The position numbers and the translations under genes were made by a program. The notes beneath the pieces were generated by a model. It saw only the letters and a program-made list of their open reading frames with translations. It was not told the origin of the DNA and did not search any database. DNA of 64,000 bases from Methanofollis sp. W23 (lineage in GTDB: Archaea; Halobacteriota; Methanomicrobia; Methanomicrobiales; Methanofollaceae), in contig NZ_JAGGMN010000001.1 of NCBI RefSeq assembly GCF_017875325.1, positions 1,420,140 to 1,484,139 of the forward strand. Reading direction: 5' to 3'. This document shows, piece by piece, positions 40,255 through 48,961 of the stretch. Each line of letters begins with the position of its first letter. The first letter of the stretch is position 1.

Positions 40255-40647
40255 TCAGGCCTTCCCAAAGTAGACCTTCACGTTGTCCCTGAAGAGGTAC
40301 CAGAGGATGATCACCGGGATGATGATGCTTACCAGTGTCGTGGTGAGTCCTGCCATGGTGTGACCCGCTATCCACCAGTTATAGAAGGCGATCACGATGT
40401 TGATGAAGGCAAAGAGGACGGCGAGTGTCCATACCCAGCCCCAACCCATGAAGCACCCGATCCCGAGTGCAAGATTGATGATGGCAACAAGGATGACGAT
40501 AGCGCCTGTAAATGCCCCTACCCCGGGCAATTCAAGCGCGCTCCCGGCCATATACATCGTAGCCCCGGCAAGCAGTCCGATTACCCCAAGAAACAGGTAC
40601 AACAGACCCACGATTGTGACCCCAAGAGGTCGAGATACCCCAGCCAT
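40255..40647 (-). CDS. Small four-helix membrane protein (130 aa)
   Basis: The hydrophobic protein has four likely membrane spans (about 7-30, 42-66, 70-92 and 98-118), with PLGVTIVGLLYLFLGVIGLL first and a short basic tail. It resembles small 'DUF'-type integral membrane proteins of methanogens, but I cannot name the family. No Cys, His clusters or transporter signature are visible. It is a single gene with its own promoter region shared divergently with the regulator at 41001. Confidence 0.65.
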   Translation of the reverse strand: MAGVSRPLGVTIVGLLYLFLGVIGLLAGATMYMAGSALELPGVGAFTGAIVILVAIINLALGIGCFMGWGWVWTLAVLFAFINIVIAFYNWWIAGHTMAGLTTTLVSIIIPVIILWYLFRDNVKVYFGKA

Positions 40648-40941
40648 GGGCGGATGATCAGTGATCTGGTATTAATACTTTGGCCTGTGTGCCATGCACC
40701 TTGAGTGCAGGCACGGTGTGATCAGAACGGGCGCCTCTCTTCTGGCGCCGATGTAATCTCTCCGGAGAATTCCAGATCTTTACGTTCATCTCACCTGCTA
40801 TCCGGTCGCGTAGTGAGAGAAATGAGTGGCCTGTACCAGGACGCAACAGGGATCTCTGATCGATGTAACGGCGCAATTCATCGTAGAGGTGAGATGGCAC
40901 CACCCGGCATTCAGATCAATCGATAATTCCTGGACGATCAA
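40648..40941. other. Spacer between small membrane protein gene and regulator operon
   Basis: It has no repeats and no supported gene. Immediately before 40648 and at its far end it is AT-rich. An inverted repeat GGTGCATGG...GTGCAGGCACGG-like region near 40690-40712 is weak. Confidence 0.35.
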
Positions 40942-40993
40942 ATAGTAAAAATATTAGATCAAAAATACTATCGGATGTAAAACAAAATTTACA
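40942..40993 (+). promoter_or_regulatory. Two palindromes in the regulator promoter (probable operator)
   Basis: ATAGTA (40942-40947) is mirrored by TACTAT (40966-40971) around an AT-rich core. Further on, TGTAAA (40976-40981) is mirrored by TTTACA (40988-40993). The second palindrome ends 7 bases before the ATG of the ArsR-like gene. Such placement suits autorepression by a dimeric winged-helix protein. The AT-rich core probably also holds the TATA element. Confidence 0.55.
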
Positions 40994-41000
40994 CCTGTTG

Positions 41001-41303
41001 ATGTTCACGACCACCACCCTCGGAGCACTCTCCGACCTGCTCGGTTTCCTGGGAAATGAGCAGAGGCTCAGGATCCTCAAATCGATTGCAGAGAAGGAGA
41101 AGTATGCGCGGGAGATCTCGGAAGAACTCGGGATCTCACGCCCGCTCGTCACCATCTATCTCAAACAACTGGAGAAGCGAGGGCTGGCCGTCGGGACCGC
41201 TCGTGTCACCGACGACCCGCCCCTGATGAGACGATATTACCGGGCCGTCCCCTTTACACTGGTTGTGGACCTGGACCTGATCAAAAACCTGCGTGAGGAG
41301 TAA
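41001..41303 (+). CDS. ArsR-type winged-helix transcriptional regulator
   Basis: The 100-residue protein has a winged helix spanning about residues 10-80: LLGFLGNEQRLRILKSIAEK, then REISEELGISRPLVTIYLKQLEKRGL (recognition helix) and a wing. No cysteine or His metal site typical of ArsR/SmtB sensors is present, so the signal is probably not metal. The ATG at 41001 is used; a TTG just before it is in frame. Two membrane/coiled-coil genes follow after 2 and 11 bases, forming an operon that it likely controls. Confidence 0.82.
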   Translation: MFTTTTLGALSDLLGFLGNEQRLRILKSIAEKEKYAREISEELGISRPLVTIYLKQLEKRGLAVGTARVTDDPPLMRRYYRAVPFTLVVDLDLIKNLREE

Positions 41304-41305
41304 AT

Positions 41306-41665
41306 ATGCACTGCACAAGACTGCGGACCTTTCACTGGCTGACCTGGCTGGTGATCGGGCTGATGATAGCGATGATCGTCTCTCTGGTCCTGATGTACAT
41401 TCTCCCTGTCGACCTGAGTGTCTTCATCATCCCCCTGGCAACGATTTCCTATCTGCTGATCCCGCTGATCCTGATCTACATGATCCTCTCCATCGTCGTC
41501 GTGAAGGTGAAAGGCTGGCTTGAGCGCTACCTGGACGCCATGGTGGAACAGAAGACCGGTTCAGGAGAGACGAGCGCGAAGATGGCAGTCATGAACAAGA
41601 GACTCGAAGATATGGAGAGGCAGTTGGACCATATCGAGGAGATCCTGGTGAAGGTCTCTGAGTGA
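41306..41665 (+). CDS. Small membrane protein with C-terminal coiled coil (119 aa)
   Basis: Two membrane spans (about 10-33 and 38-66) are followed by a helical tail, GWLERYLDAMVEQK...RLEDMERQLDHIEEILVKVSE, with heptad character. The next gene shares the same plan: two spans, xxWxExYLDAMVxxK, and the tail RxDHIEEMLVKVSE. They are paralogues by tandem duplication. The function is unknown. An operon with an ArsR-type regulator suggests a membrane-associated, regulated complex, perhaps a hetero-oligomer through the coiled coils. Confidence 0.72.
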   Translation: MHCTRLRTFHWLTWLVIGLMIAMIVSLVLMYILPVDLSVFIIPLATISYLLIPLILIYMILSIVVVKVKGWLERYLDAMVEQKTGSGETSAKMAVMNKRLEDMERQLDHIEEILVKVSE

Positions 41666-41676
41666 GGAGGGAGAGT

Positions 41677-42009
41677 ATGGACCTTGAGAAGATATCAGAC
41701 GAGGGCTGGATTGCCTGGACGACGGTGGCGGTCACAGTGGCCCTGGTCTTCGCCGTCCTCGTCTCCCTGGCAAACCCACAGATCGCAGGGGCCCTCTGGC
41801 CCGGACTTCTCTACCTCTTCCTCCTGGCATACGGGTATCTTGGCCTCTGTGTCTGTGCCGGGCGGGTAAAGGCCTGGGTCGAGGACTATCTGGATGCCAT
41901 GGTGGGGAAGAAGGATGACAAAAATCTGGAGAAGGCAAGTGAGCGGATCGAGGAGATGGGGAGGAGGATCGATCATATCGAGGAGATGCTGGTGAAGGTC
42001 TCTGAATGA
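41677..42009 (+). CDS. Paralogue of the preceding membrane/coiled-coil protein (110 aa)
   Basis: The protein has two membrane spans (about 12-34 and 42-63), then VKAWVEDYLDAMVGKKDDKN and a coiled-coil end RIDHIEEMLVKVSE nearly identical to that of the gene before. The ATG at 41677 is chosen because GGAGGGA lies 5 bases upstream; the GTG 15 bases earlier overlaps the preceding stop. It is the last gene of the regulator operon. Confidence 0.74.
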   Translation: MDLEKISDEGWIAWTTVAVTVALVFAVLVSLANPQIAGALWPGLLYLFLLAYGYLGLCVCAGRVKAWVEDYLDAMVGKKDDKNLEKASERIEEMGRRIDHIEEMLVKVSE

Positions 42010-42574
42010 TGCGGGCCAAGGGTGACCACTCTTCTGGTCCTGTGTGATGGGGCAGGAAAGCATATCTGATGATCATGATGAGGGGAGTGCATTCCTCCTC
42101 TTCTGCGGAGAGGGAGGGAGGGAGGGAGGGAGGGAGGCGGGCGAGTCACACTCATTCCAGGAATGAGGGAGGGGTTACCATGAGCATATCCCAAAACTCT
42201 CTGGCCCTCCTCCTCACTGATGAAGAGCGATGGATAAAAATGAAGAGATCCCAGCTTTTTCATCGCGCACCCACGCATTGGTCGCCTTCCCCCTCGCCCC
42301 CGCCGGGGGCGGGTGCCGCCCCGACCCCCGGGATGACGATGGGGGCGGGAAGGCAGGGGCGAGAACATGAAGAGGATAGTGGCGAGACCTACGTTCTCTT
42401 CACGCGAGGAGAGAGATTTCTCGTCCTATTGCATCGTGTTGACGACTTTTCGTTCTTGACTCGACACTAGTGTGCCGGAGCGCAGGTTTATTCCATCGGC
42501 ACCCTGACCTCCCAGAGCCCGACAGGAAAAATTCTGCACCCCGCCGCAACGGTGCACCAAAAAAATGAAAGAGA
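42010..42574. repeat. Repeat-derived spacer
   Basis: A six-fold GGGA tract lies at 42111-42134. A GAGCATATCCCAAAACTCTC block is at 42182-42201. A GC hairpin CCCCCGCCGGGGGCGGG lies near 42298-42314, embedded in a region that resembles the MITE-like core (CTTCCCCC...GGGATGACGATGGGGGCGGGAAGGC). No gene is supported. Confidence 0.5.
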
Positions 42575-42835
42575 TCAATATCCCCGGTACTCTCGACGCG
42601 GCTTGGGGGGCTGTGCCTCCTCCACCCGCATCGTCCGTCCGACAAACTCGGTCTCGTTCAGGGCTTCCTGTGCCGCCTCAGCCTCTTCGATAGAGTCCAT
42701 CTCGACAAACCCGAACCCCTTATCCCCGATGATCCTGACGCTCTTGACCCCCCCGTAGTTGGCGAAGAGTTCCTCCAATTGATCTTCAGTTACCGAATAG
42801 GTGAGATTTCCGACATACAATCTGCTGGTTTCCAT
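42575..42835 (-). CDS. RRM-domain RNA-binding protein
   Basis: The 86-residue protein is a single RNA-recognition motif. RNP2 is LYVGNL (residues 5-10) and RNP1 is KGFGFVEM (about 39-46), with the expected aromatic residues. After about residue 72 it ends in a short basic tail (PPKPRREYRGY). It resembles bacterial and cyanobacterial glycine-tail RRM proteins in size. The start at 42835 follows a GAGGGGGACC ribosome site. It probably binds single-stranded RNA. It is monocistronic, flanked by repeats. Confidence 0.93.
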   Translation of the reverse strand: METSRLYVGNLTYSVTEDQLEELFANYGGVKSVRIIGDKGFGFVEMDSIEEAEAAQEALNETEFVGRTMRVEEAQPPKPRREYRGY

Positions 42836-43246
42836 CTCTGGTCCCCCTCGGTGTTGAGATGTCAGTCGAAGAAGATAATAGTTTGGTGCGCTGGGAGGAC
42901 AGGAACATGATCCAGGTGAACTGGACCTCGTCTGCAGTAGCGAGCGGTCAGAGATCAAAATGTCAGGAAGGGACTGTAGATACCTTCGTGATGTCCACAA
43001 GACAGGTCCCCCTCAAATACTCTCCTCAATCATCCCTCATCACTCGAAGAGGAACCTGGGCCTCTTATCCTGATGGAGTTTGACAAGAGAAGGTCTCCCC
43101 ACCAGGTTCACTGCCCTACCCTCCCCGGCCAATCACCGCCAGGAGGGCTGGGGACAAACCGGGGAATTGAGAAGATTTCTGATCTTCGACTGAACCCACC
43201 GGCGTAAAGCACGGAAGGCATGTCAGTAGGAGCAGCAACCCCATCT
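42836..43246. other. Spacer upstream of the RRM gene
   Basis: No gene is supported. A minus-strand AT-rich stretch near 42870-42885 (GAAGATAATAG) may hold the RRM promoter. The rest lacks clear repeats. Confidence 0.35.
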
Positions 43247-43593
43247 GGCTCTGTAAATACCCTCTGGATGGGAAAGGCCACGACACGACAGGTCGAGGAC
43301 AGCAGCACCCCATTCATATTTATCTATTCTGCCTTTCCACCCCTCATCGTGGTCCACGTGGTCCAGGAGGTCAGGGGGGCACTTGCCCCCAGCGCGGGGT
43401 TGTAGGAAGGCACGTCGATCAGAATGGCCGCCCCGACCCCCACGATGAAGATAGTCGAGGGGCGGCGATGAAACTGGATCTTTCAGATGCCCAATCGCGA
43501 GGAGAAAGATCCTCTTAAACTCTGTAGCACTGCTCAGAACGATTTTCATCGCGTATGCTTGAGCCCCACCTTCATGCCCGATTCTACAGAACC
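43247..43593. repeat. Longer composite repeat with related ends
   Basis: This 347-bp block runs from GGCTCTGTAAATACCCTC to GATTCTACAGAACC. It contains CGACAGGTCGAGGACAGCAGCAC, a GC hairpin near 43374-43395 and the GTATGCTTGAGCCCCACCTTCATGC hairpin module near its right end. The flanking octamers do not match. Confidence 0.5.
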
Positions 43594-43677
43594 GATTAAT
43601 TCTTATTTGCTCTCTGTACCAGAGAACATCAAGCCGGCGGCATCCCAACTTCGCCAAAAAAAGAGTCTGGAAAAAGT

Positions 43678-45741
43678 TCAGGGGAGCCCGATGGACTTTG
43701 CCCTGCACCGCTGCCAGACGACGCGGCCCACGACCTTGAAACACTGTTCAAGTTCGTCGAAATTGGGGATGTCGTGGTCCTTGAGGATCTTGATCCCCGC
43801 GTCCATGCACTCGCCGCCAAGGAGAGTGCCGACGACGAGGTTCTCGGTCTTCCCGCTGAAGTTGATGATCTGGTGGGCCAGACTCTCAGAGTCCAGGACG
43901 AGGTTCGGGAACCCGACCACAAAGGCGATGTCCCAGAGGTCGGAGTGACGGGCAAGCACCTCGAAGACCTGCTGGAAACGCTTCTCAGATGCATCGCCGA
44001 GGAGGTCGAGGGGGTTTGCATGACTCCAGTAGTCAGGGAGGATCTCATTGAGCTCGTTCAGGATCGCAGGCGGCAGGTCAATGAGGTCAAGACCGTACAT
44101 CTCGGCATAATCCGAGGAGAGGACCGCAAACCCACCGGCATTGGTGATCACGATCGCACGCCTGCCCTTCGGGTACCCGCCAGGCGACGCACAGAGTTCG
44201 GCCACCTCGAAGGCACCCCTGAGCGCCCTGACCGGGATGACCCCGGCCTCCCTGAACGCCTCCATGTAGACCTCATACGATCCCGAGAGCGAACCAGTGT
44301 GAGACGACGCCGCCTTCTGCCCCTTCTGTGAAGAACCCGACTTGATCGCCACGACCGGCTTCTTCTTCGCCACCTCGGAGACGACCTCCATGAACTCACG
44401 GCCATTGGTGAGCTGCTCGATGTACAGGATGATCGCTCTCGTGCTCTTGTCCTGCTCCACAAACCGGAGATAGTCCAGGAAGTCGAGGTCGGCCTGGTTG
44501 CCCACCGAGAAGACCGCCGAGAACCCGATGTCCTGCTTGAGACTCCAGTCGACGACCGTGTTGATGATCGCACCGCTCTGTGAGATGAAGGCGACACTGC
44601 CGGGCTTGGGTGACTCGTGGACATAGGTGGTGTCCAGGCCCCGCGGTGGGATGATCAGGCCCAGGCAGTTAGGGCCGACGACCCTGATGTGGTAGTGCCT
44701 GGCAATGTCAAGCATCCGCTCTTCGAGGACCTTGCCCTCCTCTCCGGCCTCCTTGAATCCGGCGGTGATGACCACGACCAGCGGGATCTTCTTCTCGCCG
44801 CACTCCTGCATCACTCGCGGGACATGGACCGCCGGGACGGTGATCACCGCAAGATCGATGGGGTTGGGGATCGCCGTCACGTTCGGGTAGGCCTTCAACC
44901 CCTGGACCTCGGTCCGCTTGTTGTTGACCGGGTAGATCTGACCGGGGAAGTGGAGAAGGTTGTGGAGGACAGCATACCCCATCTTCTGCGGGTTCGACGA
45001 GGCCCCGATGACCGCCACCGAGCGCGGGGTGAAGTATTCGGGAGGGACAAAAGTCCGCTCCCTGCGCTCGACAGGTTTGAGATCCTCGTCCACGATGATC
45101 CTGGCATCCACCGCACAGGCGCCAGACTCGTACAGCCGCAACGGGTTGATGTCGAACTCGGTCACCTGGGGGTTCTCCTCGAAGAACCGCGCCACCCCGG
45201 CGATGATCTCAACCAGGGCTTCCTCGTCCCTCGGCTTCATCCCGCGGTATCCCGCGATGAGGGGGTAGGCGTTGATCTCCCTGACCATCGTCCTGATCTC
45301 CTCTTCGGAGACCGGGACGATCCTGAGGGTGACATCCTTCATCAACTCGACAAGGGTGCCGCCCATTCCGAAGGTGATCACCTTCCCGAAGGCCGGGTCG
45401 GTCTTCCCGCCCAGGATGAGTTCAAGACCTGGCTGTGCCATCTCTTCGACGATGACGCCCTTGACCTCGGCTTCTGGATCATATTCTTTCGCAGAGTCCA
45501 CGATCTGCGTAAATGCCTTCTTTGCCTCGGCAGCCCCTGAGATCCCCACAACCACGCCGCCAGCATCGCTTTTGTGGACGATCTGGGGGGATACTACCTT
45601 CATGACGACCGGAAAGCCAATGGCTGACGCCGCTTTCGCGGCTGCATCGGCGTTCGTAACAATCTCGAAGCCAGGGGTTGGGACACCATATTCCCGGAGA
45701 AGATCATACCCCTCTGCCTCACTCAGCATTCTCTTTGCCAT
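43678..45741 (-). CDS. acd: ADP-forming acyl-CoA (acetyl-CoA) synthetase, fused beta-alpha subunits
   Basis: The 687-residue fusion interconverts acyl-CoA + ADP + phosphate and acid + ATP + CoA. The ATP-grasp domain comes first (about 1-225; FPVVMKVVSPQIVHKSDAGGV, EINAYPLIAGYRGMKPRD, DINPLRLY). The CoA-binding domain follows (about 230-365; SVAVIGASSNPQKMGYAVL) and then the ligase domains with SQSGAIINTVVDW and the phospho-histidine region KAASSHTGSLSGSYE (near 480). The domain order is beta then alpha, the reverse of the usual fused form. The acid used (acetate, aryl or branched) is not determinable. It is divergent from acs, sharing a 498-base spacer. Confidence 0.93.
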   Translation of the reverse strand: MAKRMLSEAEGYDLLREYGVPTPGFEIVTNADAAAKAASAIGFPVVMKVVSPQIVHKSDAGGVVVGISGAAEAKKAFTQIVDSAKEYDPEAEVKGVIVEEMAQPGLELILGGKTDPAFGKVITFGMGGTLVELMKDVTLRIVPVSEEEIRTMVREINAYPLIAGYRGMKPRDEEALVEIIAGVARFFEENPQVTEFDINPLRLYESGACAVDARIIVDEDLKPVERRERTFVPPEYFTPRSVAVIGASSNPQKMGYAVLHNLLHFPGQIYPVNNKRTEVQGLKAYPNVTAIPNPIDLAVITVPAVHVPRVMQECGEKKIPLVVVITAGFKEAGEEGKVLEERMLDIARHYHIRVVGPNCLGLIIPPRGLDTTYVHESPKPGSVAFISQSGAIINTVVDWSLKQDIGFSAVFSVGNQADLDFLDYLRFVEQDKSTRAIILYIEQLTNGREFMEVVSEVAKKKPVVAIKSGSSQKGQKAASSHTGSLSGSYEVYMEAFREAGVIPVRALRGAFEVAELCASPGGYPKGRRAIVITNAGGFAVLSSDYAEMYGLDLIDLPPAILNELNEILPDYWSHANPLDLLGDASEKRFQQVFEVLARHSDLWDIAFVVGFPNLVLDSESLAHQIINFSGKTENLVVGTLLGGECMDAGIKILKDHDIPNFDELEQCFKVVGRVVWQRCRAKSIGLP

Positions 45742-46239
45742 GGAAATTTCCTCTCAGATACTAGGAACGAACTGACCCGAAGCAGCCATCTGAGGCATCT
45801 TGACGGCCAGGATCAGGGAACAGCGCTCTCAAATGTGACAACATTCGGTATATGCACTGATTTGAAATAAGTATTGGATTGATACCATAGTGGTGTACTC
45901 CTGGCTTTAAGTTCTTTTTGAATTTGTTGAAGACCCTATCGGCAATCGCCGAAGATCCGTGCCCGCCCTTCATCCAGGGACACGCGAAACAGACGTAATT
46001 GATGAGATCTTTTCCTTAATTCGTCCATAAATGCTGAATTCCCAGATCTGCGCGATCCCTCACGTACGATCATGTGAGTTTATCTACCTTTCGCAGATCG
46101 TCGAAGTATGGTCGTAGATTTAGAAATAAAGCATGAATCAAGCGTACCACAAAATATATATCTAATGTTCACTATTGATCGTGTAGATCTGTCCATGGGA
46201 ATCCCGCAGGGGTTTTTCCATGGAGATCTGAGGTGCCCC
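45742..46239. promoter_or_regulatory. Shared divergent promoter region of acd and acs
   Basis: The AT-rich spacer has no repeat modules. AAAATATATATC at about 46151-46162 is the likely acs TATA box. Minus-strand TATTTCAAATC-like AT tracts near 45860-45885 may serve acd. A frame running from 46108 into acs exists but is probably leader sequence. Confidence 0.5.
46185..46229 (+). promoter_or_regulatory. Stable inverted repeat in the acs leader
   Basis: AGATCT (46185-46190) and CCATGG (46193-46198) are repeated in inverse order as CCATGG (46218-46223) and AGATCT (46224-46229), with an inner CCC/GGGG pair. The hairpin ends immediately before the GAGGTG ribosome site at 46230-46235. It could be a leader structure that controls translation, or a DNA operator. 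Confidence 0.6.
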
Positions 46240-48135
46240 ATGACAGAGCGAGACTTTGCTGTGCCTCTCGAGGCCCCGAAGTACTACCGGCCCGACCCCT
46301 CCTACAAGGAGCAGTCATGGGTCGGGGACTACCAGACCGCGTATCAGAAATACATCGCCGACCCCGAGGCCTTCTGGAAGGCACGCGCCGCCGAACTCGA
46401 CTGGTTCGAGCCATTTGACGAGGTGATGCAGTGGGACTTCCCGTACGCCAGGTGGTACCTGAACGGAAAACTGAACATCACCTACAACTGCCTTGACCGG
46501 CACGTCAAAAACGGCCGGGCAAACAAAGTCGCCCTCTTCTGGCGTGGAGAGGAGGGCGAAGAAAAGGCCTACACCTACAGCCAGCTTCTCAGGCAGGTAT
46601 GCCGGTTGGCCAACGGTCTCAAGCGGATCGGCGTGAAGAAGGGGGACCGGGTCTGCATCTACATGCCGGTCATTCCAGAACAGGTCATCGCCATGCTGGC
46701 CTGTGCCAGGATCGGTGCGGTCCACTCGGTCGTCTTCGGAGGGTTCGGGGTCAACGCCCTCAACCAGCGGATCAGGGACTCAGGCTCCAGGATCGTGATC
46801 ACCGCCGACAGTTCGATGCGCCGCGGCAAGGCGATCCAGCTCAAACCGATCGTGGAGGAGGCGGTGGTCAACGCACCCAGCGTCGAGACGATCGTTGTGT
46901 TGCGCCGTGACGACCCCAGGGTCGAGCTCCACTCTGAGATTGAGATTGACTTCGAGGAACTGATGGAGAACGAGCCGCACACCTGTGAGGCAGAGGTGAT
47001 GGACGCCGAAGACCCACTCTTCCTCCTGTACACCAGCGGCACCACCGGGGCCCCCAAGGGAATCGTCCATGCCTGCGGCGGGTACGCCGTCGGGACCCAG
47101 TACACGACTAAATATGTCCTTGACGTCAAGGAGGACGACGTCTACTGGTGCACCGCCGATCCCGGATGGATCACCGGCCACTCCTATGTGGTCTACGGCC
47201 CCCTCCTCAACGGGGCGACGGTCTTCTTTACCGAAGCGACCCCCGACTACCCGAACCCCGGGATCTGGTGGAAACTGATCCGCGACTACGGCATCTCAGT
47301 CTTCTACACCGCCCCGACGGCGATCAGGATGTTCATGCGGGTGGGCGAGGAGTGGCCCGCAAAGTACGACCTCAGTTCGCTGCGGATCCTTGCATCGGTC
47401 GGAGAACCTCTCAACCCTGAGGCATTCGAGTGGTTCTACCACCATATCGGCGGCGACCGGTGCCCGATCATCGACACCTGGTGGCAGACCGAGACCGGGA
47501 TGCACATGATCACCACGACCGTCGGCGAACCGATGCGCCCCGGGTTTGCCGGGCGGCCTATCCCCGGCGTCATCGCCGACGTCGTCGACCACGACGGCAA
47601 CCCGGTTGAACCAGGGAATGGTGGGTACCTCGTGATCCAGCACCCCTGGCCCTCGATGTTGCGAGGGGTCTTCAACAACGACGAGCGCTACCGGAAATAC
47701 TGGACCACCATCGACCATGTCTATACTGCCACCGACCTCGCGGTGAAAGGACATGACGGCAACATCATGGTCATCGGGCGCGCCGACGACCTGATCATCG
47801 TCGCTGGCCATAATATCGGCACGGCCGAGGTAGAGTCGGCCCTGGTCTCCCACGAGGCCGTCGCCGAGGCGGCGGCGATCGGTGTCCCTGACCCGGTGAA
47901 GGGCAACCAGATCAAGGCCTTCGTCATCCTCCGCAATGGACAGGTTGCGAGCGAGCGCCTTGTCTCCGACCTGCGCTATCATGTCAGGATGACAGTAGGA
48001 CCGATCGCCATGCCAAGCGAGGTGGAGTTTGTCGACTCGCTCCCCAAGACCAGGAGCGGCAAGATCATGCGCCGGGTACTGAGGGCCCAAGAACTCGGGA
48101 TGGACCTGGGCGACCTCTCGACCCTGGAAGAGTGA
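46240..48135 (+). CDS. acs: Acetyl-CoA synthetase, AMP-forming
   Basis: The 631-residue ANL enzyme activates acetate via acetyl-AMP. Motifs are LYTSGTTGAPKGIVH (P-loop), VYWCTADPGWITGHSY, the acetate-pocket region TWWQTETGMHM, RADDLIIVAGHNIGTAEVE (hinge), and the regulatory/catalytic lysine in PKTRSGKIMRRVLR. The ATG at 46240 is chosen because GAGGTG lies 5 bases upstream and MTERDFAVPL fits the family length; the frame can be read 44 codons further upstream through a hairpin and TATA box. It is divergent from acd, so the cell has both AMP- and ADP-forming routes. Confidence 0.95.
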   Translation: MTERDFAVPLEAPKYYRPDPSYKEQSWVGDYQTAYQKYIADPEAFWKARAAELDWFEPFDEVMQWDFPYARWYLNGKLNITYNCLDRHVKNGRANKVALFWRGEEGEEKAYTYSQLLRQVCRLANGLKRIGVKKGDRVCIYMPVIPEQVIAMLACARIGAVHSVVFGGFGVNALNQRIRDSGSRIVITADSSMRRGKAIQLKPIVEEAVVNAPSVETIVVLRRDDPRVELHSEIEIDFEELMENEPHTCEAEVMDAEDPLFLLYTSGTTGAPKGIVHACGGYAVGTQYTTKYVLDVKEDDVYWCTADPGWITGHSYVVYGPLLNGATVFFTEATPDYPNPGIWWKLIRDYGISVFYTAPTAIRMFMRVGEEWPAKYDLSSLRILASVGEPLNPEAFEWFYHHIGGDRCPIIDTWWQTETGMHMITTTVGEPMRPGFAGRPIPGVIADVVDHDGNPVEPGNGGYLVIQHPWPSMLRGVFNNDERYRKYWTTIDHVYTATDLAVKGHDGNIMVIGRADDLIIVAGHNIGTAEVESALVSHEAVAEAAAIGVPDPVKGNQIKAFVILRNGQVASERLVSDLRYHVRMTVGPIAMPSEVEFVDSLPKTRSGKIMRRVLRAQELGMDLGDLSTLEE

Positions 48136-48145
48136 CCGACCAACT

Positions 48146-48154
48146 CTTTATATA
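48146..48154 (+). promoter_or_regulatory. TATA box of tbp
   Basis: CTTTATATA lies about 24-32 bases before the ATG, so the tbp mRNA is predicted to be leaderless or nearly so. TBP could act on its own promoter. Confidence 0.65.
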
Positions 48155-48177
48155 CCTTTTTTACGTCAGTTATAAAC

Positions 48178-48738
48178 ATGCACGGTAGCCCAGAGGAATC
48201 CCTGAAAATAGAAAATATCGTTGCCTCTGCCAAGGTAACCGACTCCCTTGACCTCATAACGATATCATCACGCATCCCGGGTGCTGACTATGACAAAAAA
48301 CGTTTCCCCGGCGTGGTCATCAGGATGAAAGATCCAAAGATCGCTGCGCTCGTCTTTGGATCAGGGAAAGTCGTCCTTACTGGTGCAAAGAGTGTGGACA
48401 ACCTCAACAAGGGTCTTGAGATCCTGGGGAACAAACTCCGCGATCTGGAGATCGAGATCGATGAACATCTCACCTATACGATCCAGAACATCGTCACCTC
48501 CGCCGATCTCGGCAAACCGATCAACCTCAACAAGATTGCAATCGGGTTCAACCTCGACAGGATCGAGTACGAACCCGAGCAGTTCCCTGGCCTTGTCTAC
48601 CGCCTTGATGAACCCAAGGTGGTTGTCCTCCTCTTCGGGTCAGGGAAGCTGATCATCACCGGCGGCAAGCAACCTGAAGATGCGCGCCTCGCGGTCAGGA
48701 AGATCATGACAGATCTCTCAAATCTTGGCCTCCTCTAA
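48178..48738 (+). CDS. tbp: TATA-box-binding protein
   Basis: The 186-residue saddle protein consists of two direct repeats (about 10-92 and 100-183). Each has the paired strands ending in VRMKDPKIAALVFGSGKVV / VYRLDEPKVVVLLFGSGKLI, with the DNA-intercalating Phe residues. It recruits TFB and RNA polymerase. No acidic C-terminal tail is present. A T-run at 48747-48752 follows the stop. Confidence 0.98.
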   Translation: MHGSPEESLKIENIVASAKVTDSLDLITISSRIPGADYDKKRFPGVVIRMKDPKIAALVFGSGKVVLTGAKSVDNLNKGLEILGNKLRDLEIEIDEHLTYTIQNIVTSADLGKPINLNKIAIGFNLDRIEYEPEQFPGLVYRLDEPKVVVLLFGSGKLIITGGKQPEDARLAVRKIMTDLSNLGLL

Positions 48739-48746
48739 GCTATACC

Positions 48747-48752
48747 TTTTTT
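48747..48752 (+). terminator. T-run terminator of tbp
   Basis: Six Ts begin 9 bases after the tbp stop codon, followed by an AT-rich stretch. Confidence 0.45.
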
Positions 48753-48961
48753 AATTATTGAGTCAATATATTTGAGAAGAGAACCCCCTTCAGCCATCGG
48801 GAACCTCATATCGACGGGCGGCCATGAGGATCCAACTGCAAGGAGCTCCTATTTTGAGAGATGATATTGTATCTGTGATTATCGTGCGCGATATATATCG
48901 AGCACCAATATTCATATAGTCCAGATACGAAACCTAATATTGGTCAACTGGGTGAACAATC

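Noticed and set aside
42111..42134. Tandem GGGA repeats as a possible regulatory microsatellite
   Set aside because: It is a single short tract in repeat-derived DNA with no adjacent gene start; there is nothing to tie it to phase variation.
46108..46239. 44-codon N-terminal extension of Acs
   Set aside because: It crosses the TATA box and leader hairpin, while a proper ribosome site and family-like start lie at 46240.
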